Shown here: positions 31,214 through 40,203 of the stretch, one piece after another
How the letters are laid out: each line of letters starts with the position of its first letter
Numbering within the stretch: the first letter of the stretch is position 1
Assembly: GCA_002329485.1 (NCBI GenBank)
Contig: DCTZ01000022.1
Span: 1 to 54,234 of the forward strand
DNA: 54,234 nt
Direction of reading: 5' to 3'
Source: Caryophanales bacterium UBA1427
Lineage (GTDB): Bacteria > Bacillota_I > Bacilli_A > ML615J-28 > CAG-313
The notes under the pieces: generated by a model
The model's database searches: none
Seen by the model: only the letters and a program-made list of their open reading frames with translations
What the model was told of the DNA's origin: nothing
Program-made: the position numbers and the translations under genes

Positions 31214-33826
31214 ATGAAAAAAATCTGTCAGCTAACCCCAAACGAAGCCGTAAAACATTTGCAAAGCAATGACCGAAACGGTTTAACAAATCAGGAAGCC
31301 AAAAAGCGATTAGCAGAATACGGTCCCAACGCTTTGACCGGCAAAAAGAAAACGAGCCTGGTGGTTCGTTTTTTAAGCCAGTTCAAAGATCTGTTGGTGA
31401 TTATTTTGTTAATCGCTGCTTTTATTTCCGTGGCCGTCAATCCGAAAGAATGGTTGGACGGGTTTGTTATTTTGGTTGTGGTTTTGCTGAATGCGACTTT
31501 GGGAGTAATTCAGGAAAGCAAAGCGGAAAACGCGCTGGATGCCTTAAAAAAAATGAGTTCGCCCCAGGCCAAAGTATTGCGGGAGGGAACGATTCAACAA
31601 ATCGAAAGCAAAAAAATCGTCCTTGGCGATATCGTTTTGCTTGAAACCGGGGATTTTGTTCCGGCCGATTTACGCATTATCGAAGCAATCAATCTGCAGG
31701 TGGACGAAAGCGCCCTGACCGGGGAATCGGTTCCGGTCGAAAAGCAGGCGGAAAAGCTTTCGGAAGAACATTCGACGCTCGGTGATTTAAGCAATTTAGC
31801 CTTTTTGGCGACGCACGTAACTTACGGTCGGGGCAAAGGAATCGTTTATGCAACGGGTATGAAAACCGAAATCGGCAAAATCGCCGCGCGCTTAGCCGAC
31901 CCCGACAAGGAACTGACGCCGCTTCAGAAACGTCTGGAACAAATCGGGAAAGTGATAGCTTTCTTTTGCATCGGGGTTTGCCTGCTTGTTTTGGCTTTGG
32001 AACTGTGGTCGGGCGAAGAATTTACCGACAGTTTCATGACGGCGGTTGCGTTGGCGGTTGCTTCCATCCCCGAAGCTTTGGCGACCGTGGTTACGGTGAT
32101 TCTTGCCTTGGGCGTCGAAAGAATGGCAAAACATCAAGCCATCGTCAAAAAACTGCCTGCGGTGGAAACGCTCGGCGCGGCTTCGGTTGTCTGTTCCGAC
32201 AAAACCGGGACGCTTACGGAAAACAAAATGACCGTTACTACCGTTGTCAACCGAAAAGGCGAAGTGAAGAAATTGGAAGAACCCCTGACGGACGAAGAAA
32301 AATACCTGTTAGGCCTGTTTGCCCTTTGCACGGATGCATCCGTATCAAATGAAAACGGCGAAATCATACGGCTGGGGGATCCGACGGAACTTGCGCTGTT
32401 GGATGCGGCGGAGAAAATCGGGATCAAAAATACCATGCAAAGAGTCGCGGAGCTTCCCTTTGATTCCAACCGGAAGATGATGAGCGTGGTTCTCAAAACC
32501 CAATCCGATTATCTGATCGTAACCAAGGGAGCTTTCGATATCGTAATCAACCGTTCCAAAACCGCCAACAAAAAAGAACTCTACGACATCAACGAAGAAT
32601 TGTCGGCGCGGGCTTTAAGAATTCTTGCGCTGGGAATCAAAAAAATCAAAAACCTGCCCGCCGTTTTAAAAAGCGAGGAAATCGAAGACGATTTGCTTTT
32701 TTTGGGAATGGTGGGAATGATCGATCCGGCCCGGCCCGAGGTCAAAAAAGCGGTTTTTCAGGCCCAAAAAGCGGGCATCAAAACCATAATGATTACCGGC
32801 GACCATTTGCAGACGGGAATTGCTATTGCCAAAGAATTGAATATTTTGCAAGACGATTCGGAAGCAATATCGGGCAGCGCTTTGAATAAATTGACCGACC
32901 GGGAACTGTTTGAAAAAATCGAATCGTACTCGGTTTATGCCAGGGTAAACCCCGAAGACAAGGTCAGGATTGTGGAAGCCTGGCAAAAGAAGGGCCACGT
33001 GGTAGCAATGACCGGAGACGGGGTGAACGATTCGCCTGCTCTTGCCAAAGCAGATATTGGCTGCGCGATGGGAATCACCGGAACTGATGTAGCCAAGGAA
33101 GCCGCCGACGTAATATTGGTGGACGACAACTACGCCACGATAATCGTAGCGGTGGAATTGGGGCGAAATATCTATGACAATATCAAAAAAGTCGTACAGT
33201 ATCTTCTGTCAAGTAATACCGGGGAAGTCTTTACGATTTTTACGGCTTCGCTTCTTGCGGTTCTTTTTCCCGGCTTCAACTTTGGGGTACCGCTTTTTGC
33301 GATGCACCTTTTATGGGTTAATCTAATCACCGACAGTCTCCCGGCTTTTGCTTTGGGAATCGTCGATATCGACGACGATCTGATGGGTATCCCGCCTCGT
33401 AACAAAAACGAATCGTTTTTTGCCAACCGTTTGGGACGGGCCATTATTTGGCAGGGGCTGATGATTGGTACGCTTACCTTGACCGCTTACTTAATCGGTC
33501 ACACCGCCGATCCCACAAGTTACCTCGGTCAAACCATGGCTTTTACGACTTTGTCGACCACCCAGCTGTTTCATGCTTTTAACATGAAAAGCAAACACAG
33601 CATTTTCAACAAACGGCTGTTTTCCAACAAATACCTGCTGCTTGCTTTCGGGCTGGGAATTGCCCTGCAAATCGGAATTTGTTATATTAAACCCCTTGCC
33701 CGGGTGTTTAAAGTCGTTCCGTTGGAATTCAATTATTTGCTGCTTTGCTTTGCGTTATCCCTTGTTCCGATTATTGTTATCGAGTTCGTCAAAGCAATCA
33801 GGGATGCCAAAAGGCCGCCAACATAA
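31214..33826 (+). CDS. Calcium-transporting P-type ATPase (P2A, SERCA-like)
   Basis: 870 residues, cation ATPase N-domain, ten predicted helices. TGES actuator motif, DKTGTLTENKMTV phosphorylation site (Asp ~331), MTGDGVNDSPAL hinge. Calcium ligands known from SERCA are kept: SIPEAL in helix 4 (Glu; the usual PEGLP reads PEALA), SSNTGEV in helix 5 (Asn and Glu) and NLITDSLPA in helix 6 (Asn, Thr, Asp), so both calcium sites may exist. It exports Ca2+ from the cytoplasm. Single gene; the next one has its own promoter. Confidence 0.93.
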   Translation: MKKICQLTPNEAVKHLQSNDRNGLTNQEAKKRLAEYGPNALTGKKKTSLVVRFLSQFKDLLVIILLIAAFISVAVNPKEWLDGFVILVVVLLNATLGVIQESKAENALDALKKMSSPQAKVLREGTIQQIESKKIVLGDIVLLETGDFVPADLRIIEAINLQVDESALTGESVPVEKQAEKLSEEHSTLGDLSNLAFLATHVTYGRGKGIVYATGMKTEIGKIAARLADPDKELTPLQKRLEQIGKVIAFFCIGVCLLVLALELWSGEEFTDSFMTAVALAVASIPEALATVVTVILALGVERMAKHQAIVKKLPAVETLGAASVVCSDKTGTLTENKMTVTTVVNRKGEVKKLEEPLTDEEKYLLGLFALCTDASVSNENGEIIRLGDPTELALLDAAEKIGIKNTMQRVAELPFDSNRKMMSVVLKTQSDYLIVTKGAFDIVINRSKTANKKELYDINEELSARALRILALGIKKIKNLPAVLKSEEIEDDLLFLGMVGMIDPARPEVKKAVFQAQKAGIKTIMITGDHLQTGIAIAKELNILQDDSEAISGSALNKLTDRELFEKIESYSVYARVNPEDKVRIVEAWQKKGHVVAMTGDGVNDSPALAKADIGCAMGITGTDVAKEAADVILVDDNYATIIVAVELGRNIYDNIKKVVQYLLSSNTGEVFTIFTASLLAVLFPGFNFGVPLFAMHLLWVNLITDSLPAFALGIVDIDDDLMGIPPRNKNESFFANRLGRAIIWQGLMIGTLTLTAYLIGHTADPTSYLGQTMAFTTLSTTQLFHAFNMKSKHSIFNKRLFSNKYLLLAFGLGIALQIGICYIKPLARVFKVVPLEFNYLLLCFALSLVPIIVIEFVKAIRDAKRPPT

Positions 33827-33840
33827 AATTACAATTTTGT

Positions 33841-33869
33841 TTGATATTTGGGGAAATAACGATTATACT
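33841..33869 (+). promoter_or_regulatory. Promoter of the metallo-hydrolase pair
   Basis: TTGATA (33841-33846), 17-base spacer, TATACT (33864-33869). Confidence 0.7.
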
Positions 33870-33910
33870 TAAGTTAGGCAAGGGCAGAAATGCCGCTAAA
33901 GGGGGGAAAA

Positions 33911-34960
33911 ATGAAATTAATATCTTACGGAATCGGAACCGATCCGGAACGAAAAATCACTACTTACAAATTTGAAACATGCGGGAAAGTAATCATGCTG
34001 GATTGCGGGGGAGATCAGTTGACCCCAAGCGACGTCAGCGATGTCGATTATTTGTTCATTTCGCATGAACACCTGGACCACTGGCAGGCTTTGGTCCGCC
34101 TGATTACCTATCTTAAAAACGATTGTGTGGTTTATACCACCCAAACCACCAAAAAAATCATGGCGGAAATGGTTAGACAAATGCTCACCTACGAAAAGTC
34201 CGGTGCGGTAAAAACCGCGGAAGTCATCAACCGTTTCGATAACATCCAAACACTGTTTTTTTTCAGCGAACATAAACTTGAGGGAGATTTGCGGGTTACT
34301 TTGTATCCATCCGGCCATACTTTCGGTTCCTCGATGATTTATCTCGTATCGCCGGAATTGAAACTGCTTTATACCGGTGATATGGACTTTGTCGAAGGAA
34401 AAGACTACCGAAAATACTATTGTCCGGAACTTTTGGAAGTTGACGTCATCATCATGGACGGAACCAATTTTTTGGGCAATGATTTCAAAACCCAGTTTAT
34501 TAACAAAAAAGCGGGTGCCGTGAAACACATAAACCATATTACTTTTCACGTTCGGCCCGAAAAAGCGGTTTTTCTGGCGCAGAAATTATCGGAAATCAGA
34601 TGTTTGGCGGACCATGTCATCATCTACGAAAACGACCTCAACTGGTATTTGCGCATTATTTCCGAGCAGGGTTACAATGCCTATGCCTTAAACAAGATTG
34701 TGTTGGATAACCATTTTATGACACCGAGGGAAATACCCAAAACCATCAGGCTTTCGAGCCGGAAATACGAGAAATTCAATGTCGATTGGTCGTTCGGTCT
34801 GCATATCTCCAAGGACGATATCGTCGCGTTTGCCCATCAATTTAAATCATTTCCCAAAATTTATTTGGGCCATTATTGGCTGAACGATCAGGAAAAATAC
34901 CTGGAAGCCTGTCGGAATTATGATTTCCAACTGCTCAAAGAAGGTGTCAACGCTTTATGA
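33911..34960 (+). CDS. Metallo-beta-lactamase-fold hydrolase
   Basis: 349 residues. Metal-binding motif SHEHLDHW (HxHxDH), then PSGHTFGSSMIYL (third His) and YTGDMDF (Asp), with a C-terminal region that includes ITFHVRPEK, all as in the RNase/DNA-processing branch of the fold (RNase J/beta-CASP-like order); a full beta-CASP domain is not certain. It probably hydrolyses a phosphodiester, substrate unknown. ATG 33911 follows AAAGGGGGG; an upstream ATG at 33890 does not have a site. The next gene starts inside its last codons. Confidence 0.82.
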   Translation: MKLISYGIGTDPERKITTYKFETCGKVIMLDCGGDQLTPSDVSDVDYLFISHEHLDHWQALVRLITYLKNDCVVYTTQTTKKIMAEMVRQMLTYEKSGAVKTAEVINRFDNIQTLFFFSEHKLEGDLRVTLYPSGHTFGSSMIYLVSPELKLLYTGDMDFVEGKDYRKYYCPELLEVDVIIMDGTNFLGNDFKTQFINKKAGAVKHINHITFHVRPEKAVFLAQKLSEIRCLADHVIIYENDLNWYLRIISEQGYNAYALNKIVLDNHFMTPREIPKTIRLSSRKYEKFNVDWSFGLHISKDDIVAFAHQFKSFPKIYLGHYWLNDQEKYLEACRNYDFQLLKEGVNAL

Positions 34961-36105
34961 AAACTTATTTTGCGGAAATATCCCACGGCCAGACGAAACT
35001 TTTTGTCAAAGAGGGTTTAAAGACCAAAAGGGCCTTTTTTGCCATCGACGGGCACAGTTTTCCTTTCTTTTACAACAGTTGCAAGTTCGATTACGATGCC
35101 AAAGATTGGGTTTTTACCCCTTTGGCGGATCCGTATTTGGACAATGTGCATGAAAATATCTTTTCGTTTAATTTGGAATTTGCCGGATACCGCTATGATT
35201 TTGAGATTGTGCTCGCGAAATTCGCGATCGAATTGGTGAATCTGATTGACGATACCGACTACGAGTTGGTCCTGTTTTGGAATTTCTATCCACCGATTCC
35301 GACCGGCATAATTCACCATTTGCTGAAAGAAATTTTCAAACATTACGGTTCGGTCCGATATGAGGGTTCTTTCTTTTATCCCGCTTTGAAGCATGCGGCG
35401 CTCGGGTTTTTGTCCCGTCACAACAACAACGATTATCTGTATGTCGACGACAAACATTATTTTTCTTCGATTGTCGGAAAAGACTCGCTGAGCCAACGGG
35501 GGGATTACCGTTACGAAGAAACTATCAAAACTTTCTCGGAAGGGGTCAAGTACAGTCTGGAAGACGATTCCTTAACCGACCAACAGGTGCAAAAAATCTT
35601 CAGGAGAGCAGAGGCGCAATACGAGAAAACTTTCGATAAAATTATTGCAATCGAAATCAAAGACCGTAAAAGCACTATCAGCGTCGATGCCATCGAAGAC
35701 CGCTTTCAATCGGGAAAAAAACGGTTTGAAAAATTCGTGAAAAGCATTGCCCATCCCTCCAGAACTTTTACTTGTTACATCGAAACCGAAACCGAAAACA
35801 TCAATAACTATACTTTGGAAATCATCAACCGTTACTTAAAAATCGATAAAATCGTAAGCGACAGTGCTTTGTTTTACGACTACATCATGGGCTATGCGCA
35901 AATGCTGATTAAATACCATTTTAAAACCTTGGCGCTGTTGATTTCCAAACAAGCCAAGAAAAAAAACATTCAGGTTTATTATGACGGACATTTCTGTTAC
36001 GATCTTTCCTGGTACCGTCCGAAAGAACAACTGTTAGAGGATATTCAAAGCCATGCTTTGGAAGAATTGATTGTCAAAAAGGCGTCCAAACGAATCAGTG
36101 CCTAA
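34957..36105 (+). CDS. Unknown protein coupled to the metallo-hydrolase
   Basis: 382 residues, soluble, rich in aromatic residues and lysine. No recognised domain. N-terminal half (~1-150) looks alpha/beta with FAIDGHSFPFFYNSC and LVLFWNFYPPIPTGIIHHLL; the middle (~185-260) is charged and helical; the C-terminus repeats short basic segments. It starts at an ATGA overlap with the metallo-hydrolase gene, so the two are made in equal amounts and probably act together. It could be a specificity or RNA/DNA-binding subunit; nothing in the sequence proves that. Confidence 0.75.
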   Translation: MKTYFAEISHGQTKLFVKEGLKTKRAFFAIDGHSFPFFYNSCKFDYDAKDWVFTPLADPYLDNVHENIFSFNLEFAGYRYDFEIVLAKFAIELVNLIDDTDYELVLFWNFYPPIPTGIIHHLLKEIFKHYGSVRYEGSFFYPALKHAALGFLSRHNNNDYLYVDDKHYFSSIVGKDSLSQRGDYRYEETIKTFSEGVKYSLEDDSLTDQQVQKIFRRAEAQYEKTFDKIIAIEIKDRKSTISVDAIEDRFQSGKKRFEKFVKSIAHPSRTFTCYIETETENINNYTLEIINRYLKIDKIVSDSALFYDYIMGYAQMLIKYHFKTLALLISKQAKKKNIQVYYDGHFCYDLSWYRPKEQLLEDIQSHALEELIVKKASKRISA

Positions 36106-36847
36106 AAAAACCAAAGATAAAAAACTTATCCGATATTCTGACGAATTTTGAATCTTTTTGCAAAGGTTTAAAATAAAAAAGGGAAACAACGAAAAACATA
36201 TGGTATTATACTTGTAAATACTAGATTTACTTATTTAAAGGTAATTACGCAGGACTTGATTATAAATTACTATAATAAATTGACAGACTCTTCTTAAAAT
36301 AAGGGAGTTTGTTTTTATTTACCTTAAATCGTTTATAGGAGTTAATAAAGGTTTATTTTGAATTCCAATAACGATAAGATAAACAAACGATTGGTTTTGC
36401 AAAAAAGATTTGGAATGAACAATATGAAAATGTTTAAAAAGCTCCCCATTTTTTCTTAAAAAATATTCTTTTCAATATTTTCAAATCGTTTTGAGAAATT
36501 TATTGAAAAATAAGAGAAAGGGCAGGTAAAGCTAGAAAACCCTGATAATGCTTATTCAAGGGTTCTTAATTTTAATTGATTCTTCTATTTTAAAATGTAA
36601 AACTTATTAAAAAAAGGAAACTTTACATATATGTGCTTTTGTTTATGATTTATTTGGATTCAATTTACACTAATATTAATAAACAACTAAAAAGCAATCA
36701 AAACAACAGTTGGATACTAGTTATTTAAGAAAAGTATTATACCCATGATCTTTTTTATAGCTAAGTAAAGACCGAAGACTAGAAACTTGCGATAAATTAA
36801 GGCTAATTTTTTGTCTTTTTTGGAATTAAAAATTTAGGCAAGAATAC
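36106..36847. other. AT-rich non-coding gap with hairpins upstream of groES
   Basis: About 740 bases with no credible gene in six frames and much lower GC than its neighbours. It holds an extended -10 site and a terminator-like structure (36204-36330, listed separately), a second stem-loop at 36534-36566 (AGAAAACCCT with AGGGTTCT), and many short A/T runs. No tRNA, transposase remnant or CRISPR repeat is visible. Confidence 0.6.
36204..36330 (+). ncRNA. Candidate small structured RNA
   Basis: TGGTATTAT forms an extended -10 at 36201-36209. Downstream, ATTTAAAGGTAA (36233-36244) can pair with TTACCTTAAAT (36319-36329), enclosing an inner hairpin ACAGACTCTT/GGGAGTTTGT (36283-36312) that is followed by TTTTATTT like an intrinsic terminator. 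A transcript of roughly 100 bases is predicted. It does not resemble a riboswitch or housekeeping RNA that I know. Confidence 0.35.
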
Positions 36848-36876
36848 TTGAAGAATTTACCACTATGTGCTATAAT
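36848..36876 (+). promoter_or_regulatory. Promoter of groES-groEL
   Basis: TTGAAG (36848-36853), 17-base spacer, TATAAT (36871-36876). No CIRCE inverted repeat is present between promoter and start, nor upstream. Confidence 0.8.
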
Positions 36877-36901
36877 AAATAGAAAAGGAGGTATATTTAT
36901 T

Positions 36902-37153
36902 ATGTTAAAAGCATTAAATGACAGAATTCTAATTCGCAAAACCGAATTGGAAAAACCAAACGAAAAGGAAATATATATGCCTGTGTTAAAAGAAAATTAC
37001 TATGAAGTTGTGGAAGCGAGCTGTGGCCAGGGTCTGGTAGAAGTTGGCGACATTGTGGTCGTTAAAAAAGAACAACTTTATCAAATATACCACGAAGGAA
37101 AAGAATACTACGTTGTCAAAAAAGACGATATCCTTGCCAAATTAGTGAAATAG
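36902..37153 (+). CDS. groES: Co-chaperonin GroES
   Basis: 83 residues, somewhat shorter than the usual ~94. N-terminal LKALNDRILIRKTE and the C-terminal YYVVKKDDILAKL are GroES-like; the mobile loop region is compressed (EKPNEKEIYMPV). It caps the GroEL ring for ATP-driven folding. ATG 36902 follows AAAGGAGG at 36884; the frame open from 36848 overlaps the promoter and is rejected. Confidence 0.92.
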   Translation: MLKALNDRILIRKTELEKPNEKEIYMPVLKENYYEVVEASCGQGLVEVGDIVVVKKEQLYQIYHEGKEYYVVKKDDILAKLVK

Positions 37154-37166
37154 GAGGTAATGTAAC

Positions 37167-38756
37167 ATGAGCAAACAATTGAAATTTTCCAAAGATGCCC
37201 GCTATGAAATGGCGAAAGGTATTGAATGTTTGTATAATGCCACCAGAATCACCCTTGGTCCAAAGGGAAGAAATGTCATAATTGAACAGGAATTCGGCTC
37301 GCCTCAGATTGTCAATGATGGTGTAACCATCGCCAAAGCAATTTCGCTTCCGGACCGCTTCATGAACATGGGCTCAAGCGTCGTTATCGAAGCCGCATCC
37401 AAAACCAACGACGTGGTCGGTGACGGTACGACAACCGCGATTTTGCTTGCTTCCAATCTGATTTTGGAAGGTTTGAAATATATCGACAAAGGCGTAAATC
37501 CGGTTATGCTTCAAAAAGGTTTACAAAACCTCTTGCCTAAAATCATTGAAGAAATCGACAAAGTCAGTACGCCGATTGAATCGTTTGACGATTTGGCCAA
37601 TATTGCCTCAATCTCTTCGGGTTCGGCCGAAATCGGTAAACTCATCAAGGAAGCTTACCAGGAAGTCGGCACCGACGGTGTCATTACCGTGGAAGAATCC
37701 CAAAGCATCAATACTTACCTTGACGTTGTAAAAGGCTATGCCTATGACCGCGGCTATCTGTCCCCATATATGGCTAACCAAGCCGAAAAACAGATTGCGG
37801 TATTGGAAAAACCTTTGATTTTGATTATCGACAAGAAGATTAATACGATGAACGAAATTATGCCGGTTTTGGAAGAAACCGTAAAATCCGCTCGTCCGCT
37901 TTTGATTATCTGCGACGATATGGAACAGGAAGTTTTGGGCGCACTTATTGTCAACAAGCTTCGCGGCGTCTTCCAGGTAGTGGTTACCAAAGCCCCTGGC
38001 TTCGGCGACAGGAAGACCCAGCTTTTGACCGATTTAGCGGTTGTAACCGGCGCAACATACCTCGATTCCAACCTCATTTCTTCGGAACCGATTAGCCCCA
38101 AAGTCTTGGGCAGCGCAGCCAAAGTAATCGTTACCAAAGATCAGACCACAATCGTGGACGGTTCCGGCGACAGCGACAATATAATCAAACATACCGAAAA
38201 ATTGAAGGCGGAACTAGCCGAAACCAAGAGCGAATACGAAAAAGAAAAACTATCCGAACGGATTGCGAAGATTTTAAGCGGTATTGCGGTTATCAAAGTG
38301 GGTGCACCGACCGAAACCGAACTGAAAGACAAAAAACTTCGCTTGGAAGATGCGCTCAACTCCACGAAAGCCGCTTCCTCATCCGGTATCATCGAAGGCG
38401 GAGGAAAAGTCCTCTACCAAATCAGCAAGAAACTATCTTCGTTTGTTACGAATGACGACTTTAAACCGGCGGCCGATATTCTGAAAGCTGCCCTTCAGGC
38501 ACCGTTCAGACAAATCGTGGAAAATGCCGGAGCCAACTTCGAAGAAGTCTTGCAAAAAGTTAGCGACAAAGTCTGGTTCGACGCCAGCACCGGAAACTTT
38601 GTTTCCTTAATCGAAAAAGGCATTATCGACCCGACAAGCGTAGCAAAGAGCGCGCTGATCAATGCGGTGTCGGTAGCATCGACTTTCCTGACCACGGAAT
38701 GCGCGATTGTCAATGTCGATACGAAACGGAAAGACGTTGAGGATCCGTTGTCATGA
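37167..38756 (+). CDS. groEL: Chaperonin GroEL
   Basis: 529 residues. ATP site VVGDGTTTA (Asp ~86) and TLGPKGRNVII are present, and SGIIEGGGKVL matches the conserved AGGG region. The C-terminus ends VNVDTKRKDVEDPLS, without the flexible GGM repeat tail typical of GroEL, and several usually invariant stretches are altered (LNSTKAASSSGII for LNATRAAVEEGIV). It folds proteins inside the GroEL/GroES cage. Its stop overlaps the next gene by ATGA, a rare arrangement that ties an unknown membrane protein to the chaperonin. Confidence 0.94.
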   Translation: MSKQLKFSKDARYEMAKGIECLYNATRITLGPKGRNVIIEQEFGSPQIVNDGVTIAKAISLPDRFMNMGSSVVIEAASKTNDVVGDGTTTAILLASNLILEGLKYIDKGVNPVMLQKGLQNLLPKIIEEIDKVSTPIESFDDLANIASISSGSAEIGKLIKEAYQEVGTDGVITVEESQSINTYLDVVKGYAYDRGYLSPYMANQAEKQIAVLEKPLILIIDKKINTMNEIMPVLEETVKSARPLLIICDDMEQEVLGALIVNKLRGVFQVVVTKAPGFGDRKTQLLTDLAVVTGATYLDSNLISSEPISPKVLGSAAKVIVTKDQTTIVDGSGDSDNIIKHTEKLKAELAETKSEYEKEKLSERIAKILSGIAVIKVGAPTETELKDKKLRLEDALNSTKAASSSGIIEGGGKVLYQISKKLSSFVTNDDFKPAADILKAALQAPFRQIVENAGANFEEVLQKVSDKVWFDASTGNFVSLIEKGIIDPTSVAKSALINAVSVASTFLTTECAIVNVDTKRKDVEDPLS

Positions 38757-40189
38757 TTCTGTTGATGGATGGCTTTCTTGCAATCTTTGTCTTATTCAAT
38801 ATCCTTTTTTCCCTACGTGCCACTTTTTGGGAATACCTGCAAGCAGTACTGTCCTATGCCATCCCTTACATTCTACTTTCGATCTTTTTAGGGCCAGTTT
38901 ATCAATGGGGGCTTAGTCAGAACTTTGTTCCGTCTTTTATTGCCAAGCTTTCCCCGAATAACTACCATTTGGTTTATTATTTTGGGTTGAAACTGGCCCT
39001 CTTTATTATTTTGGTGCTTCTTTGCAAAATCGTATTTCATTTTACCATCGGAAAAATCCTGGGCAAACAAAGAAAAAGTCCCAAGAAGGGCTTGCGCCTT
39101 TTAACCAATCTTCCGATTGCGCTGCTTTTTGCGCTCAGTTTTTCCGCTTGGCTCGTCTTTTTCCTGGCCCGTCTGGGAGTACCTTACGAAGGAACCGTTA
39201 CCGAAAAGACTCTCAAATACGGCGAAAATTATTTCGAAGCCGTCGGTTTTTACGACGAACGCCATGCCTTGGAAGTTTTGGAAGCTTTGGATATATTGGA
39301 AGAAAATCTCAGAGATTATTCTTACCGGTTTTTGGACGAAGATTTTGTAAAACTTACCAAACCGCTGTTTGACGGTTTGACCGCTTTGAAGGAAAAACTG
39401 TCGGATTCGGGAAAGGCAATGCTTTCCGGCAACGATTGGCAGGATGTGCATAATTTGCTCTTCGGCGGATTGAAAGACACACTTTTGGCCGCAGAAGCTG
39501 CCAACGAAAAATTGGGAGATATCAAGGGTATTTTAAAAGATTTGAAGGACTACGAAAAAATCGTCCAAGCTTATCATACGCTCCAAGGCCTTGAGGGAAC
39601 CGTAACTTCCTACAAATTTTACGCTTACCTGAAAGCGGAAGGAATTACGGTCAATATCCGAAAAATCGATAAGGCGGTAGCGGAAACATTTGCCAAAATC
39701 GAAGACTTTGAAAGTCTTAAAAATTTCACCGTCAATTATCTTTCTTTGCCTACGGGCTTTACCGAAACCGAATATTTAGAGTCGGTCGAAGCGTTGATGC
39801 AAGATCCGAACAACTACGCTAACTTTTTATTAACCTTAAGCCAGGAGTTTCCGAGCGGGTTGTTGCAAATCAGTGTTGGGCATTTAGAAGAATTGTCGCT
39901 TTTTGCTTTTGACAATTCCTCGGCTTTATCCCTGAAAGAACAATATTTATACCAAAACATTTATTCGTCTTTGCAAAAGAAATTAACCAAAAATACCTGG
40001 GGCCACCAATACGCGATTGCCCTGATGGACGATCTTGCGGAAAAGGAAGTATTTCCGGAAACTTTCTGGAAATTCACCCGGCTCGACCATCCGGAATGGA
40101 CGGAGGCCGATTTAACCGCTTATCTTGACGGTTGGAAAATAACTTCCGGCGCCAAAGAAAAACTGGTGTCCAAATTAAACCTTGCATAA
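38753..40189 (+). CDS. Membrane protein of unknown function, translationally coupled to groEL
   Basis: 478 residues. Four hydrophobic helices within the first ~150 residues (for example AIFVLFNILFSL, AIPYILLSIFLGPV, LALFIILVLLCKIVF, IALLFALSFSAWLVFFLA) whose start vaguely recalls CvpA; then a ~320-residue soluble, helix-rich domain without known motifs. The start lies inside the groEL stop codon. The next gene is another membrane protein, 14 bases on. Function unknown. Confidence 0.72.
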   Translation: MILLMDGFLAIFVLFNILFSLRATFWEYLQAVLSYAIPYILLSIFLGPVYQWGLSQNFVPSFIAKLSPNNYHLVYYFGLKLALFIILVLLCKIVFHFTIGKILGKQRKSPKKGLRLLTNLPIALLFALSFSAWLVFFLARLGVPYEGTVTEKTLKYGENYFEAVGFYDERHALEVLEALDILEENLRDYSYRFLDEDFVKLTKPLFDGLTALKEKLSDSGKAMLSGNDWQDVHNLLFGGLKDTLLAAEAANEKLGDIKGILKDLKDYEKIVQAYHTLQGLEGTVTSYKFYAYLKAEGITVNIRKIDKAVAETFAKIEDFESLKNFTVNYLSLPTGFTETEYLESVEALMQDPNNYANFLLTLSQEFPSGLLQISVGHLEELSLFAFDNSSALSLKEQYLYQNIYSSLQKKLTKNTWGHQYAIALMDDLAEKEVFPETFWKFTRLDHPEWTEADLTAYLDGWKITSGAKEKLVSKLNLA

Positions 40190-40203
40190 AAAGGGGTACG
40201 GCA

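Noticed and set aside
34957..36105. Toxin-antitoxin reading of the metallo-hydrolase/unknown pair
   Set aside because: Both proteins are much larger than usual for such pairs and no known toxin or antitoxin motif is visible.
36848..36901. CIRCE element upstream of groES
   Set aside because: Looked for TTAGCACTC-N9-GAGTGCTAA and close variants in the whole groES upstream region; none is present.
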